DNA of 64,000 nt, from contig OMZP01000015.1 in NCBI GenBank assembly GCA_900315585.1, positions 56,830 through 120,829 on the forward strand. Reading direction: 5' to 3'. This stretch comes from an uncultured Eubacteriales bacterium. GTDB taxonomy: Bacteria > Bacillota > Clostridia > Christensenellales > Aristaeellaceae. Numbering within the stretch: the first letter of the stretch is position 1; each line of letters starts with the position of its first letter. The notes below the pieces were generated by a model, which had not been told where the DNA came from, searched no databases, and saw only the letters and a list, made by a program, of their open reading frames with translations. Of this stretch, positions 1-8,860 are shown piece by piece. The translations under genes were made by a program, and so were the position numbers.

Positions 1-1014
1 AAGAGCTATGAGCTGACCCGCCGCTGGAACACGTGCGCGGTCATCACCGACGGCACCGCCGTGCTCGGCCTGGGCGACATCGGCCCGGAGGCCGGCATGC
101 CTGTGATGGAGGGCAAGTGCGTGCTGTTCAAGAGCTTCGGCGACGTGGACGCCTTCCCCCTCTGCGTGAAGACCAAGGACGTGGACGAGTTCGTGAACGC
201 CGTGGCGCTGATCTCCGGCTCCTTCGGCGGCATCAACCTGGAGGACATCGCCGCGCCCCGCTGCTTTGAGATCGAGCGCAAGCTGAAGGAGAAGTGCGAC
301 ATCCCCATCTTCCACGACGACCAGCACGGCACCGCCATCGTGGTGGGCGCGGCGCTGATGAACGCCCTGCGCGTCGTGGGCAAGCGCAAGGAGGAGGCGC
401 GGGTCGTCATCAACGGCGCGGGCTCCGCGGGCATCGCCATCGGGCGGCACCTGATGCACCTGGGCATCCGCCACTTGAAGATGGTGGACCGCCAGGGCAT
501 CCTCTGCCCGGGCATCGACATGAACCCCGCCCAGGCCGAGATGGCCGACCTGACCAATCCCGAGGGGATGCGCGGCACCCTGGCGGACGCCCTCGCGGGG
601 GCGGACGTGTTCGTGGGCGTCAGCGCCGCCCACATCGTGTCCAAGGAGATGATCCGCTCCATGGCCGACGGAGCCATCGTGTTCCCCATGGCCAATCCCG
701 TGCCGGAGATCGAGCCGGAGGACGCCCTGGAGGCGGGTGCCGCCGTGGTGGGCACCGGCCGCAGCGACCATCCCAACCAGATCAACAACGTGCTGGTCTT
801 CCCCGGCATGTTCCGCGGCGCCTTCGACGTGCGCGCCCGGGACATCAACGAGGCCATGAAGATCGCCGCCTCCAAGGCCCTTTCCGAGCTGGTCACGGAC
901 GAGGAGCTGAGCGCGGAATACATCATCCCCTACGCCTTCGACCCCAAGGTCGGCCCCGCCGTGGCGAAGGCCGTGGCCCAGGCCGCCCGGGATTCCGGCG
1001 TGGCGCGGATCTGA
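1..1014 (+). CDS. NAD(P)-dependent malic enzyme, 5' end outside window
   Basis: Malic enzyme oxidatively decarboxylates malate to pyruvate and CO2 with NAD(P)+. The reading frame is open from base 1, so the protein is cut at its N-terminus; about 50 residues are probably missing. The visible part has the malic-domain stretch VLGLGDIGPEAGMPVMEGK, the metal/substrate segment PIFHDDQHGTA, a Rossmann dinucleotide-binding motif INGAGSAGIAIG, and the late motif NQINNVLVFPG typical of bacterial short malic enzymes. It ends at TGA 1012-1014. The DUF6440 gene follows after 23 bases in the same direction, so the two may be cotranscribed. The cofactor preference cannot be read from the sequence. Confidence 0.95.
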   Translation, partial: KSYELTRRWNTCAVITDGTAVLGLGDIGPEAGMPVMEGKCVLFKSFGDVDAFPLCVKTKDVDEFVNAVALISGSFGGINLEDIAAPRCFEIERKLKEKCDIPIFHDDQHGTAIVVGAALMNALRVVGKRKEEARVVINGAGSAGIAIGRHLMHLGIRHLKMVDRQGILCPGIDMNPAQAEMADLTNPEGMRGTLADALAGADVFVGVSAAHIVSKEMIRSMADGAIVFPMANPVPEIEPEDALEAGAAVVGTGRSDHPNQINNVLVFPGMFRGAFDVRARDINEAMKIAASKALSELVTDEELSAEYIIPYAFDPKVGPAVAKAVAQAARDSGVARI

Positions 1015-1037
1015 ACCGGACGTGAAAGGAGATCGCC

Positions 1038-1220
1038 ATGAAGCAGGACGACCGATTTGAAGTGGTCTACCGTCAGGGCAGCAGCCTGAACGAGCTGGGC
1101 ACGATCCAGGTGCTCGTGGACAAGGAGACGGGCGTGACCTATCTCTTCGTCAAGTCCGGCTACGCGGGCGGGCTCACCCCGCTGCTGGAGGCCGACGGCA
1201 AGCCGATCATTACCAAATAA
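1038..1220 (+). CDS. DUF6440 family small protein
   Basis: A 60-residue protein with a good ribosome binding site (AAAGGAG, 1026-1032). It resembles the DUF6440 family of short Bacillota proteins, recognised from the order RFEVVYRQG, a central VDKETGVTYLFV strand and the end GGLTPLLEADGKPI. It has no signal peptide or membrane segment and is predicted to be a small beta-rich cytosolic domain. Function is unknown in the family as far as I know. It lies 23 bases after malic enzyme and 62 bases before proS. A small hairpin, CTTTGG-ATTTG-CCAAAG, lies just after its stop (about 1224-1241). Confidence 0.75.
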   Translation: MKQDDRFEVVYRQGSSLNELGTIQVLVDKETGVTYLFVKSGYAGGLTPLLEADGKPIITK

Positions 1221-1282
1221 GCGCCTTTGGATTTGCCAAAGCTCGAATATCCATTGAACAGAATCAGGGAGGAAATCGCCAT

Positions 1283-3010
1283 ATGAAAGTCAGAAATCTC
1301 GTTTCCAAGCGTTTCAAGGAGACCCCGGCGGACTGCGTCATCGCGTCCCAGGCCCTGATGATGCGCGGCGGTTACATCAAGCCCGTGGGCAACGGCATCT
1401 TCACGCTGTTCCCCATCACCAAGCGCATCACCAGCAAGATCGAGAACATCATCCGCGAGGAGATGAACCGCATCGACGGCCAGGAGGTGCTCTTCCCGGT
1501 GACCATGCCGGCGGACCTGTGGCGCAAGTCCGGCCGCTATGACTCCATCGGCTCCGAGCTGCTCCGCTTCCGGGACCGCTCCGGCGCGGACATGGTGCTG
1601 GGCATGACCCACGAGGAGGCGAGCGTTCAACTGATGACGGACGTGGCCGATTCCTACACCCAGTATCCCTTCATGATCTACCAGATCCAGACCAAGTTCC
1701 GCGACGAGCCCCGCTGCCGCGGCGGCCTGATCCGCGTGCGCGAGTTCACCATGAAGGACGCCTACTCCTTCCACACCTCCCAGGAGGATCTGGAAAAGTA
1801 CTACATGCGCTGCTACGACGCCTACAACCGCATCTACGCCCGCTGCGGCGTGCCGGAGGTGGTGGCGGTGGCCAGCGACAGCGGCATGATGGGCGGCAAG
1901 GTGAGCCACGAGTACATGCTGCTGACGGACGTGGGCGAGGACACCATCGTGCTCTGCCGGGACTGCGACTACCGCGCCAACATGGAGGCGGCCCCCTGCC
2001 TGCTGACCAACGAGCCCGGCGAGATCGCGCCCCTGGAGAAGGTGGCCACGCCGAACTGCAAGACCATCGAAGACCTGTGCGCGTTCCTGAAGATCAAGCC
2101 GCAGCAGACCTGCAAGGCCGTGATGTACCAGTGCAACGCGGACGACAGCTTCGTGATCGTGTTTATCCGGGGCGACCTGGACGTGAACGAGACCAAGCTG
2201 CGCAACTTCCTCAAGAGCGAGGTGCACCCCGCCGTCGTCACCGAGGATTCCGGCATCCACGCCGGGTTCACCGGCCCCATCGGCCTGCCCGAGGGCGTGA
2301 CCGTGGTGTACGACAACTCCCTCAAGGGCATCGAGTGGTTCGCCACCGGCGCCTGCGAGGACGACATGCACTACGTGGGCTTCAACATCGCCCGGGACAT
2401 CGGCGCGGTGGACTACGTGGACGTGGCGAAGGCCTTTGACGGCGCGATCTGCCCCGTCTGCGGAAAGAACCACATCTACACAAGCCGCGGCATCGAGGTG
2501 GGCAACATCTTCCAGCTGGGCACCAAGTACACCGAATCCATGGACATGACCTACGTGGACGCCGACGGCAGCCTGAAGCACCCGATCATGGGCTGCTACG
2601 GCATCGGCGTGGGCCGCCTGGCCGCCTCCGTCTGCGAGGCGCACCGGGACGACTACGGCCCCATCTGGCCCATGAGCATCGCCCCCTGGCACGTTGAAAT
2701 CTGCTCCCTGCGGGCGGACCAGCCGGAGGTGGCCGAGGCCAGCCAGAAGCTCTACGACGCGCTGACCGCCCGGGGCGTCGAGGTGCTCTGGGACGACCGC
2801 AGCGTGTCCGCCGGCGTGATGTTCTCCGACGCGGACCTGTTCGGCGTGCCTCTGCGCGTGGTCGTCAGCCCCAAGGGCCTCAAGAACGGCACCATCGAGA
2901 TCGCCGCCCGGGACAAGAGCATGAAGGAGATCGTGCCCGCCGACGAGGCTGAGGACTTCGTGGTGAAGTACGTGCAGGACGCGCTGGAAAAGCTGGAGTG
3001 CCGGCTGTAA
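1283..3010 (+). CDS. proS: Proline--tRNA ligase
   Basis: Charges tRNA-Pro with proline in the cytosol. The 575-residue length and order fit the bacterial-type enzyme: class II catalytic core (residues about 1-215, with motif-2 region TKFRDEPRCRGGLIRVREF), an inserted YbaK-like editing domain (about 240-380) that hydrolyses mischarged Ala-tRNA, the motif-3 region GCYGIGVGRLAASVCE, and the C-terminal anticodon-binding domain beginning near PWHVEICSL. The start ATG at 1283 follows GGGAGG at a usable distance. No T-box leader fits the 62-base gap upstream. A RepA element begins right after the stop and probably terminates transcription. Confidence 0.97.
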   Translation: MKVRNLVSKRFKETPADCVIASQALMMRGGYIKPVGNGIFTLFPITKRITSKIENIIREEMNRIDGQEVLFPVTMPADLWRKSGRYDSIGSELLRFRDRSGADMVLGMTHEEASVQLMTDVADSYTQYPFMIYQIQTKFRDEPRCRGGLIRVREFTMKDAYSFHTSQEDLEKYYMRCYDAYNRIYARCGVPEVVAVASDSGMMGGKVSHEYMLLTDVGEDTIVLCRDCDYRANMEAAPCLLTNEPGEIAPLEKVATPNCKTIEDLCAFLKIKPQQTCKAVMYQCNADDSFVIVFIRGDLDVNETKLRNFLKSEVHPAVVTEDSGIHAGFTGPIGLPEGVTVVYDNSLKGIEWFATGACEDDMHYVGFNIARDIGAVDYVDVAKAFDGAICPVCGKNHIYTSRGIEVGNIFQLGTKYTESMDMTYVDADGSLKHPIMGCYGIGVGRLAASVCEAHRDDYGPIWPMSIAPWHVEICSLRADQPEVAEASQKLYDALTARGVEVLWDDRSVSAGVMFSDADLFGVPLRVVVSPKGLKNGTIEIAARDKSMKEIVPADEAEDFVVKYVQDALEKLECRL

Positions 3011-3338
3011 GCCCTGGCCTTCCCCTTTGGGGAAGGTGGCCCGCGAAGCGGGTCGGATGAGGTCCCCATACACAGCGATTCGCGCCCCTGTTGCGATAGG
3101 AAGCAAGCATTCCAATCGCAACAGGGGCGCGGTCTATTGGCTCTTCACGGAAACTTGTGGGATGCATGGAAATGTATGGCAGAACACTACCTTCAATGCC
3201 GCAGGACAACGCAACGTACAGATCCTTCGCTGCGCCCCCCAACTTTCCGTGAAGAACCGGTTTATTGAGGGAAGGACCTCATCCGTCTCGCCGCTTCGCG
3301 GCGATCCACCTTCCCCATCGGGGGAAGGCTTTTGGCTA
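3010..3338. repeat. RepA element with a nested RepJ element
   Basis: This gene-free stretch is made of repeats. The outer arms are the RepA palindromes, CCTTCCCCTTTGGGGAAGG near 3017-3035 and its counterpart near 3314-3333, each followed or preceded by GGATGAGGT/ACCTCATCC. Inside lies a GC-rich hairpin core (about 3078-3132). A second element, about 3139-3258, begins GGCTCTTCACGGAAACTTG and ends with the near-perfect reverse complement (CAACTTTCCGTGAAGAACC). The inner element interrupts the outer one. Confidence 0.8.
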
Positions 3339-4547
3339 GAATCTCTGCGCAATGTAATTCGGCTTCCTGTGGAACACCTTCCGGGCCTTTTCGAGGTCGC
3401 AATGCACCTTCACCCCCGGCAGCCACTCCGGGTCCAGGTCGCAGCAGCCCACGATCAGGCGGCTGAAATCCTGGATGGTGAGCGCCACATCCGCCGCGGC
3501 GTCCGTCCTTCGGATGCCGTTTTCCGTTCCGGGCGCAAAGGCAATCTCAAACGTCCCGTCGTTTTCGGGGATCTGGCCATCGGACACGCGAATGACCAGC
3601 GTCCCCTCGCCCCGCATCCTGGCCAGCGCCAGCGTTCTTTCCACGTTCACCGCCCGGACCATGCCCCGCTGGACGATCGTGCGCTCCACCCCGCCCAGGC
3701 TGTACTCCGGCAGGATGCCCTGCAAGTCGATGTCCGCGGGCATGGGCAGCAGCGCGTGCTCGTGGTCGGCGGCGTATCGCTTCAAGAGCGCCAGCACGCC
3801 CATCAGCCCCCGCCGGTCATGAAAGCCCAGGCGCAGGCAGCGCAGGTCCTCGTGGGGCCGGGCCTGGATCGTCACATAGGAAAGCGGCGCGCCGCCTTCA
3901 TAATACACGAAGGTGTAGTTCCGGGTGACGAAGGGGTCCTCCCCCGTCCAGCCATACTCCGTGTCCCCGGCGAGCACCGCGCAGTTGTAGCGGCGGTTGC
4001 GGGCCGCGTCGATGGCGCGGATGTCCGCCGTCAGGTCCGCCCCCTTCTCCTGCATCGCCCAGCGCCCCGGCGCGTCCATCGCGGGCAGCAGCGAAAGCTT
4101 CACCCGCCAGCGCGCCTCGTCGCAGGCCAGCTCGTAGCCGAACCTGCGATAGAAGGCGTTGGAGAAGGGATAGAGGTAGGACAGGGTCATGCCCCGGGCG
4201 TACATGTCCGGAAGCGCCGCCTCGAAGCAGCGGCGGATGGCCCCGCCCCGGCGGTACTGGGGCAGCGTCGCCACGCCGCCGATGCCGCCCATCCCCACCT
4301 CATGCCCGTCGAAGTTCGCCCGCCAGGGGAGCACGCAGAAGGTGGCCATCATGGTCCGATCGTCGTCCTCAAAGGCCGCCCAGCGGCTGTCCCAGCGCAG
4401 ATCCTCCAGCGACCGGGGACGCTCCCGCACCTCCCGGATGAAATCCTCCGGCGATTGCTCCGCCCCCTCCATCGGGTATTCAAAGGCCAGCGCCGACAGC
4501 TGGGCGCTGCGCTTCAACTCGTTCTCGCGGATCTTGCGTATGATCAT
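3336..4547 (-). CDS. Eis-like GNAT N-acetyltransferase
   Basis: A 403-residue acetyl-CoA-dependent N-acetyltransferase of the Eis/enhanced-intracellular-survival type. The N-terminal GNAT domain begins IIRKIRENELKRSAQLSALAF and contains the acetyl-CoA loop region GGVATLPQYRRGGAIRR. The middle is a second GNAT-like fold. The C-terminal ~100 residues look like an SCP2 sterol-carrier-like domain ending in FHRKPNYIAQRF. I chose ATG 4547 because GGGAGG lies 6-7 bases upstream; an in-frame ATG further upstream has no such site. It is convergent with proS and divergent from pta. Substrate unknown; some relatives acetylate aminoglycosides or polyamines, but that is not inferable here. Confidence 0.88.
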   Translation of the reverse strand: MIIRKIRENELKRSAQLSALAFEYPMEGAEQSPEDFIREVRERPRSLEDLRWDSRWAAFEDDDRTMMATFCVLPWRANFDGHEVGMGGIGGVATLPQYRRGGAIRRCFEAALPDMYARGMTLSYLYPFSNAFYRRFGYELACDEARWRVKLSLLPAMDAPGRWAMQEKGADLTADIRAIDAARNRRYNCAVLAGDTEYGWTGEDPFVTRNYTFVYYEGGAPLSYVTIQARPHEDLRCLRLGFHDRRGLMGVLALLKRYAADHEHALLPMPADIDLQGILPEYSLGGVERTIVQRGMVRAVNVERTLALARMRGEGTLVIRVSDGQIPENDGTFEIAFAPGTENGIRRTDAAADVALTIQDFSRLIVGCCDLDPEWLPGVKVHCDLEKARKVFHRKPNYIAQRF

Positions 4548-4655
4548 GGCGCATCCCTCCCACGGAACCATCATAAACCATCCGGCTGGGCCCTGTCAAT
4601 GTGCGCCGTTGGCGAGATTTCGGCTCCTGAATTTCCAAACCTTAACACACAGGCC

Positions 4656-4684
4656 TTTTCAAACCCATCAATTTATCGTATAAT
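4656..4684 (+). promoter_or_regulatory. Sigma-A-type promoter of pta
   Basis: -10 TATAAT at 4679-4684 with a -35-like TTTTCA at 4656-4661 (17-base spacer). It lies about 60 bases before the pta start, in the divergent gap with the acetyltransferase gene. Confidence 0.65.
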
Positions 4685-4742
4685 AGTAGGGATGGAATAT
4701 ATCCCGCCCCGCGAGGGCCGGACAATAAATGGAGGAATTACC

Positions 4743-5732
4743 ATGGCAATCATCGATAAGATCAAGGCAAAGGCGAAGGCGGACCTCAAGCACATCGTGC
4801 TGCCCGAGGGCGAGGAAGTGCGCAACGTGCAGGCGGCGGTGATGATCCGCGACCAGGGCCTGGCGAAGCTGACCCTGCTGGGCGATCCGGCGAAGGTGAA
4901 GGAAGTGGCCGCGGGCGCGGACCTGACGGACATCGAGATCGTGAATCCCGCCACCAGCGACAAGCAGGCGCTCTACGCCGCCACGCTGTATGACCTGCGC
5001 AAGGCCAAGGGCATGACGGAAGAGGAGGCCGCCCAGAAGGTGACCGACCCGATGTACTACGGCATCATGATGGTGAAGCTGGGCGACGCCGACGGCCTGG
5101 TGTCCGGCGCGATCCATTCCACCGGCGACATGCTGCGCCCCGCGCTGCAGATCATCAAGAGCAAGCCCGGCATGAAGACCGTGTCCTCCTGCTTCCTGAT
5201 GGAGCTTAAGGACAAGAGCTTCGGCGACGACGGCGTGATGATCTTCTCCGACTGCGGCGTGATTCCGGATCCCGACGCCGAGCAGCTGGCGAACATCGCC
5301 CTGGGCGCGGCGGATTCCGCCCGCTCCCTGGCCGGCATGGAGCCCCGCGTGGCCATGCTGAGCTTCTCCACCAAGGGCTCCGCGAAGCATGACGACGTGA
5401 CCAAGGTGCAGGAAGCCACCCGCATCGCCCATGAGATGGATCCGGAGCTGGAGCTGGACGGCGAGCTGCAGCTGGACGCCGCGCTGGTCGAGAAGGTCGG
5501 CCAGCTGAAGGCCCCCGGCAGCAAGGTGGCCGGCCACGCCAACACCCTGGTGTTCCCGGACCTGGGCGCCGGCAACATCGGCTACAAGCTGGTGCAGCGC
5601 CTGGCCCACGCCGAGGCCTACGGCCCCATCCTCCAGGGCATCGCCAAGCCCTGCAACGATCTGTCCCGCGGCTGCAGCGCCGAGGACATCGTGGCGACGG
5701 TGGCCATTACCGCCTGTCAGGCCCAGGCCTGA
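4743..5732 (+). CDS. pta: Phosphate acetyltransferase
   Basis: Converts acetyl-CoA and phosphate to acetyl phosphate, the first step of acetate formation. The 329-residue protein is the short, single-domain Pta form. It starts MAIIDKIKAKAKADLKHIVLPEG-like (ATG 4743, RBS GGAGG at 4731-4735) and carries family motifs DGLVSGAIHSTGDMLRPALQ and the C-terminal NTLVFPDLGAGNIGYKLVQR. ackA follows 155 bases downstream in the same direction, separated by a RepC palindrome, so this is a standard pta-ackA fermentation pair. Confidence 0.97.
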   Translation: MAIIDKIKAKAKADLKHIVLPEGEEVRNVQAAVMIRDQGLAKLTLLGDPAKVKEVAAGADLTDIEIVNPATSDKQALYAATLYDLRKAKGMTEEEAAQKVTDPMYYGIMMVKLGDADGLVSGAIHSTGDMLRPALQIIKSKPGMKTVSSCFLMELKDKSFGDDGVMIFSDCGVIPDPDAEQLANIALGAADSARSLAGMEPRVAMLSFSTKGSAKHDDVTKVQEATRIAHEMDPELELDGELQLDAALVEKVGQLKAPGSKVAGHANTLVFPDLGAGNIGYKLVQRLAHAEAYGPILQGIAKPCNDLSRGCSAEDIVATVAITACQAQA

Positions 5733-5733
5733 A

Positions 5734-5851
5734 TGATTAATTAGGAATTAGGAATGAGGAATTAGGAATTGTGGTTGAAATCCTCCGGATTTCCAATCAT
5801 CCAAATCCCGAAGGGATTTGTACCGCCATTCCTCATTCCTAATTCCTCATT
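5734..5851. repeat. RepC palindromic element, copy 1
   Basis: Non-coding spacer between pta and ackA. The left arm is made of GGAATTAGGAATGAGGAATT units and the right arm of the complementary ATTCCTCATTCCTAATTCC. The centre holds two small hairpins, GAAATCC..GGATTTCC (5777-5794) and AAATCCCGAAGGGATTT (about 5803-5819). The second copy after ackA (7141-7262) is nearly the same. Confidence 0.85.
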
Positions 5852-5887
5852 TAAAACGTTCTACGATATAACAGGAGTGAAATAAGC

Positions 5888-7141
5888 ATGAAAATCCTCG
5901 TCATCAACGCCGGTTCCTCTTCCCTGAAGTTCCAGCTCATCGACATGGAGAACGAATCCGTGATCGCCAAGGGCCTGGTGGAGCGCATCGGCACCGTGGA
6001 CCCCACCACCGACCTGACCTATGAGTGGGACGGCCAGAAGATCAAGCAGAAGCAGCTGAAGAAGTGCGACACCCACGCCAAGGCCATGGAGATCGTGCTG
6101 GGCGTGCTGGTGGGCCGCGACTGCACCGCCAGCGAGTACGACGCCAATGACGGCAAGGCGCACCTGACCGGCACCGGCGTCATCGCCGATCTGAAGGAGA
6201 TCGGCGCGGTGGGCCATCGCGTGCTGCACGGCGGCGAGAAGTTCACCGAGAGCTGCCTGATCGACGACGCCTGCATCGCCGCCATCGAGGAGAACATCCC
6301 CCTGGGCCCGCTGCACAACCCCGCCAACCTGATGGGCATTCGCGCCTGCCAGGAGGTGCTGCCCAACGTGCCCCAGGTGGCCGTGTTCGACACCGCCTTC
6401 CATCAGACCATGCCCCCCAAGGCGTTCCGCTACGCCATCCCCAACGAGTATTACACCGAGCTGCACATCCGCAAGTACGGCTTCCACGGCACCAGCCACC
6501 GCTACATCGCGGCCCGCACCCAGGAGCTTTTGAACCTGCCCAAGGGCAACAAGGTCATCATCTGCCACCTGGGCAACGGCTCCTCCCTGTCCGCCTGCGT
6601 GGACGGCAAGTGCGTGGACACCTCCATGGGCATCACGCCGCTGGACGGCCTGGTGATGGGCACCCGCTGCGGCACCCTGGATCCCGCCGTGGTGGAGTTC
6701 ATCTGCAACCGCAAGAACATGACCCCCACCGAGGTCCTGACCATGATGAACAAGAAGAGCGGCCTGCTGGGCCTGGCCGGGGATTCCGACATGCGCAACG
6801 TCACCGCCCGCTATGAGGCCGGGGAGCCCAACGCGAAGCTGGCCATCGACATGTGGGGCTACGTGCTGCGCAAGTACATCGGCTCCTTCGCCGCGGCCAT
6901 GGGCGGCGTGGACGCCCTGATCTTCACCGCCGGCATCGGCGAGAACGACGCCGCCGGGCGCGCCCGCGCCGTGGAGGGGCTGGAGTTCCTTGGCATCAAG
7001 CTGGACGCCGAGAAGAACGCCCGCACCCGCGGCGAGGAAGCGAAGATCTCCGCCGAGGACAGCAAGGTGCAGGTCTGGGTCATCCCCACCAACGAAGAGC
7101 TGGCCATCGCCCGCGACACCCTTGCTCTTGCGAGCAAGTAA
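5888..7141 (+). CDS. ackA: Acetate kinase
   Basis: Transfers phosphate from acetyl phosphate to ADP, giving acetate and ATP. The 417-residue length is slightly above the ~400 typical of the family. Motifs: N-terminal VINAGSSSLKFQLIDME, HRVLHGGEKF, the FHQTMPP segment, KYGFHGTSHRYIA, NGSSLSACVDGKCVDTSMG, and the late FTAGIGEND. The start at 5888 has CAGGAGTG 10-17 bases upstream. It is bracketed by two RepC copies. With pta it completes substrate-level ATP synthesis from acetyl-CoA. Confidence 0.97.
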   Translation: MKILVINAGSSSLKFQLIDMENESVIAKGLVERIGTVDPTTDLTYEWDGQKIKQKQLKKCDTHAKAMEIVLGVLVGRDCTASEYDANDGKAHLTGTGVIADLKEIGAVGHRVLHGGEKFTESCLIDDACIAAIEENIPLGPLHNPANLMGIRACQEVLPNVPQVAVFDTAFHQTMPPKAFRYAIPNEYYTELHIRKYGFHGTSHRYIAARTQELLNLPKGNKVIICHLGNGSSLSACVDGKCVDTSMGITPLDGLVMGTRCGTLDPAVVEFICNRKNMTPTEVLTMMNKKSGLLGLAGDSDMRNVTARYEAGEPNAKLAIDMWGYVLRKYIGSFAAAMGGVDALIFTAGIGENDAAGRARAVEGLEFLGIKLDAEKNARTRGEEAKISAEDSKVQVWVIPTNEELAIARDTLALASK

Positions 7142-7262
7142 TTAGGAATTATGAATGAGGAATGAGGAATTGTGGTTGAAATCCTGCCGGATTTCCATTC
7201 AATCAAATCCCGAAGGGATTTGTACCGCCATTCCCGATTTCTGATTCCTCATTCCTCATTCT
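7141..7262. repeat. RepC palindromic element, copy 2
   Basis: Same architecture as the element before ackA: TTAGGAATTATGAATGAGG left arm, central GAAATCC..GGATTTCC (7178-7196) and AAATCCCGAAGGGATTT hairpins, and a right arm of ATTCCTCATTCC units. It begins at the last base of the ackA stop codon. Confidence 0.85.
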
Positions 7263-7275
7263 CTCAAAACTTAAC

Positions 7276-7304
7276 TTGCCAAATCTCATACAAACGATTA
7301 TAAT
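7276..7304 (+). promoter_or_regulatory. Sigma-A-type promoter of yceD-rpmF
   Basis: -35 TTGCCA (7276-7281), 17-base spacer, -10 TATAAT (7299-7304). It lies just before the TTG-started yceD gene and after the RepC element. Confidence 0.8.
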
Positions 7305-7327
7305 AATTCGGGTTAGGGGGTATTGGG

Positions 7328-7840
7328 TTGGCACTGGAAATTGGCAGGGCGCTTAAAAACCCCGGTCAGGTGTATCCCTTCCAGGCAAGCGTGGAGCTTG
7401 AGGCGATGGAAGTGCTCAGCGATCCGGTTCACTTTGTGGACGTGAACCTGGAGGGCGAGTTCTTCTGCACCGGCGACCATCGCATCAGCCTGAAGGCGGA
7501 GGCCAGCGCCACGGCGGTTTCCCGCTGCAGCCGATGCCTGGAACCCGTTCAGGTGCCCGTGCGCGCGGAGATCGACGCGCTGTTCGCCAAGGAGGCGGAC
7601 CCGGACGATCCGGACCTCTACCTGTTCGAGGGCAACGCCCTGGAACTGGAGGACGCGGCAAAGGACGCGCTGCTGCTGGAGCTTCCGCTGCAGCTGTTCT
7701 GCCAGCCGGACTGCAAGGGTCTCTGCCCCGTGTGCGGCACGAACCTGAACCATTCTACCTGCTCATGCCAGGAGGGCAACGTTACAACCGGCCCCTTTTC
7801 GGCATTGAAAGATTATGTGCTAAATAACGAGGAGGTGTAA
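7328..7840 (+). CDS. yceD: YceD/DUF177 family protein
   Basis: A 170-residue member of the DUF177 (YceD) family, which commonly precedes rpmF in bacteria and has been linked to 23S rRNA / large-subunit maturation. Key features: an N-terminal beta region, the CSRCLEPV motif mid-protein, and a C-terminal Cys cluster, [13 protein letters not shown], likely to bind zinc. The start is TTG 7328, placed 7 bases after an AGGGGG Shine-Dalgarno; no ATG fits as well. It ends two bases before rpmF, implying translational coupling, and a strong promoter lies immediately upstream. Confidence 0.88.
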   Translation: MALEIGRALKNPGQVYPFQASVELEAMEVLSDPVHFVDVNLEGEFFCTGDHRISLKAEASATAVSRCSRCLEPVQVPVRAEIDALFAKEADPDDPDLYLFEGNALELEDAAKDALLLELPLQLFCQPDCKGLCPVCGTNLNHSTCSCQEGNVTTGPFSALKDYVLNNEEV

Positions 7841-7842
7841 CA

Positions 7843-8031
7843 ATGGCCACTCCCAAGGGAAAAGTCTCCAAGGCTAGGAAAAACTCTCGCCGCAGCGCAC
7901 ATTGGAAGCTGTCTGTGCCGGGCATCGTCAAGTGCCCCCGCTGCGCCAAGATGAAGCTGAGCCATCGCGTCTGCAAGTTCTGCGGTTATTACGACGGCCA
8001 GGAGATCATCAAGGTAGAAGCCGCGAAGTAA
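7843..8031 (+). CDS. rpmF: 50S ribosomal protein bL32
   Basis: Ribosomal protein bL32, 62 residues, begins with the family signature [20 protein letters not shown]. It is the zinc-ribbon form, with CPRC and CKFC pairs (about residues 31-34 and 44-47). It sits 2 bases after yceD with AGGAGG in the end of that gene. A GC-rich hairpin follows the stop. Confidence 0.97.
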   Translation: MATPKGKVSKARKNSRRSAHWKLSVPGIVKCPRCAKMKLSHRVCKFCGYYDGQEIIKVEAAK

Positions 8032-8055
8032 TCGCGCTTCCCGAATCGTTTGAAA

Positions 8056-8084
8056 GCCCGTCCGGGTATCCGGACGGGTTATTC
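8056..8084 (+). terminator. Probable terminator after rpmF
   Basis: CCCGTCCG / CGGACGGG hairpin followed by a weak TTATTC tract. The T-run is poor, so termination may be partial. Confidence 0.5.
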
Positions 8085-8179
8085 GCGTATGATTGTCAGC
8101 GTACTGCGCAACTCGCTTCGCTCGCTTGCCCGCCGACCCGGAAAACCCGCGGTTTTCCTGATCCTGAAAGAGGTGAACT

Positions 8180-8860
8180 ATGTTTAACGGATTTTCCCAG
8201 GCCACCGGCGATTTCATCTGGAGCCTCTCCATGAACAACGACCGCACCTGGTTCCTGGAGCACAAGCAGGAATTCGAGGACGCGCTGAACCAGCCCTTCC
8301 GCGCCCTGGCTTTCGAGACGCTGGAAAAGATGCAGGCCGCCTTCCCGGACCAGGAGTTCCAGACCCACATCGCCCGCATCTACCGGGACGCCCGGCGGCT
8401 GTTCGGCCGCGGCCCCTACAAGGACCACCTGTGGTTTTCCCTGCAGAGCGGCGAGCGCCGCGCCTTCGGGCCCATGTTCTGGTTCGAGATCAGCGGCACC
8501 GGCTGGAGCTGCGGCTGCGGCAACTGGGAGGATTCCGCCGACATCGGCGAGCACTGGCGCAAGCGCATCGACGACGAGCCCAAGCGGTTTGAAAAGATCG
8601 TCCGGGGTCTGGAAAAGCGCGGCCCCTACACCCTCTACGGCCCCGCCTACAAGCGGCCCAAGGCCGACCGGGGCGAGCTGCTCAACCCCTGGTACAACCG
8701 CAGGCACCTTTCCGTGGGCTACGAGCACGGCTACGGCGGCGTGATGTACACTCCCGACCTGCCCGACGCCCTGGTGGAGACCTTCACCGCCCTGATGCCG
8801 CTGTACCGCTTCCTCCGGGATGTCTGGAACGACGTGCTGATCGAACGCGCAGGACGGTAA
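8180..8860 (+). CDS. DUF2461 family protein
   Basis: A 226-residue protein of the DUF2461 (TIGR02453) family, found widely in bacteria with no settled function. Diagnostic stretches are NNDRTWFLEHKQEFED near the N-terminus, the RIYRDARRLFGRGPYKDHLW motif, and MYTPDLPDALVETF near the C-terminus. It is cytosolic with no signal peptide. RBS: GAGGTG about 8 bases before ATG 8180. It stands alone between rpmF and a tandem array. A perfect 12-bp-stem hairpin (GTCGGATTTGGC / GCCAAATCCGAC, 8861-8889) begins at the base after the stop codon. Confidence 0.9.
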   Translation: MFNGFSQATGDFIWSLSMNNDRTWFLEHKQEFEDALNQPFRALAFETLEKMQAAFPDQEFQTHIARIYRDARRLFGRGPYKDHLWFSLQSGERRAFGPMFWFEISGTGWSCGCGNWEDSADIGEHWRKRIDDEPKRFEKIVRGLEKRGPYTLYGPAYKRPKADRGELLNPWYNRRHLSVGYEHGYGGVMYTPDLPDALVETFTALMPLYRFLRDVWNDVLIERAGR

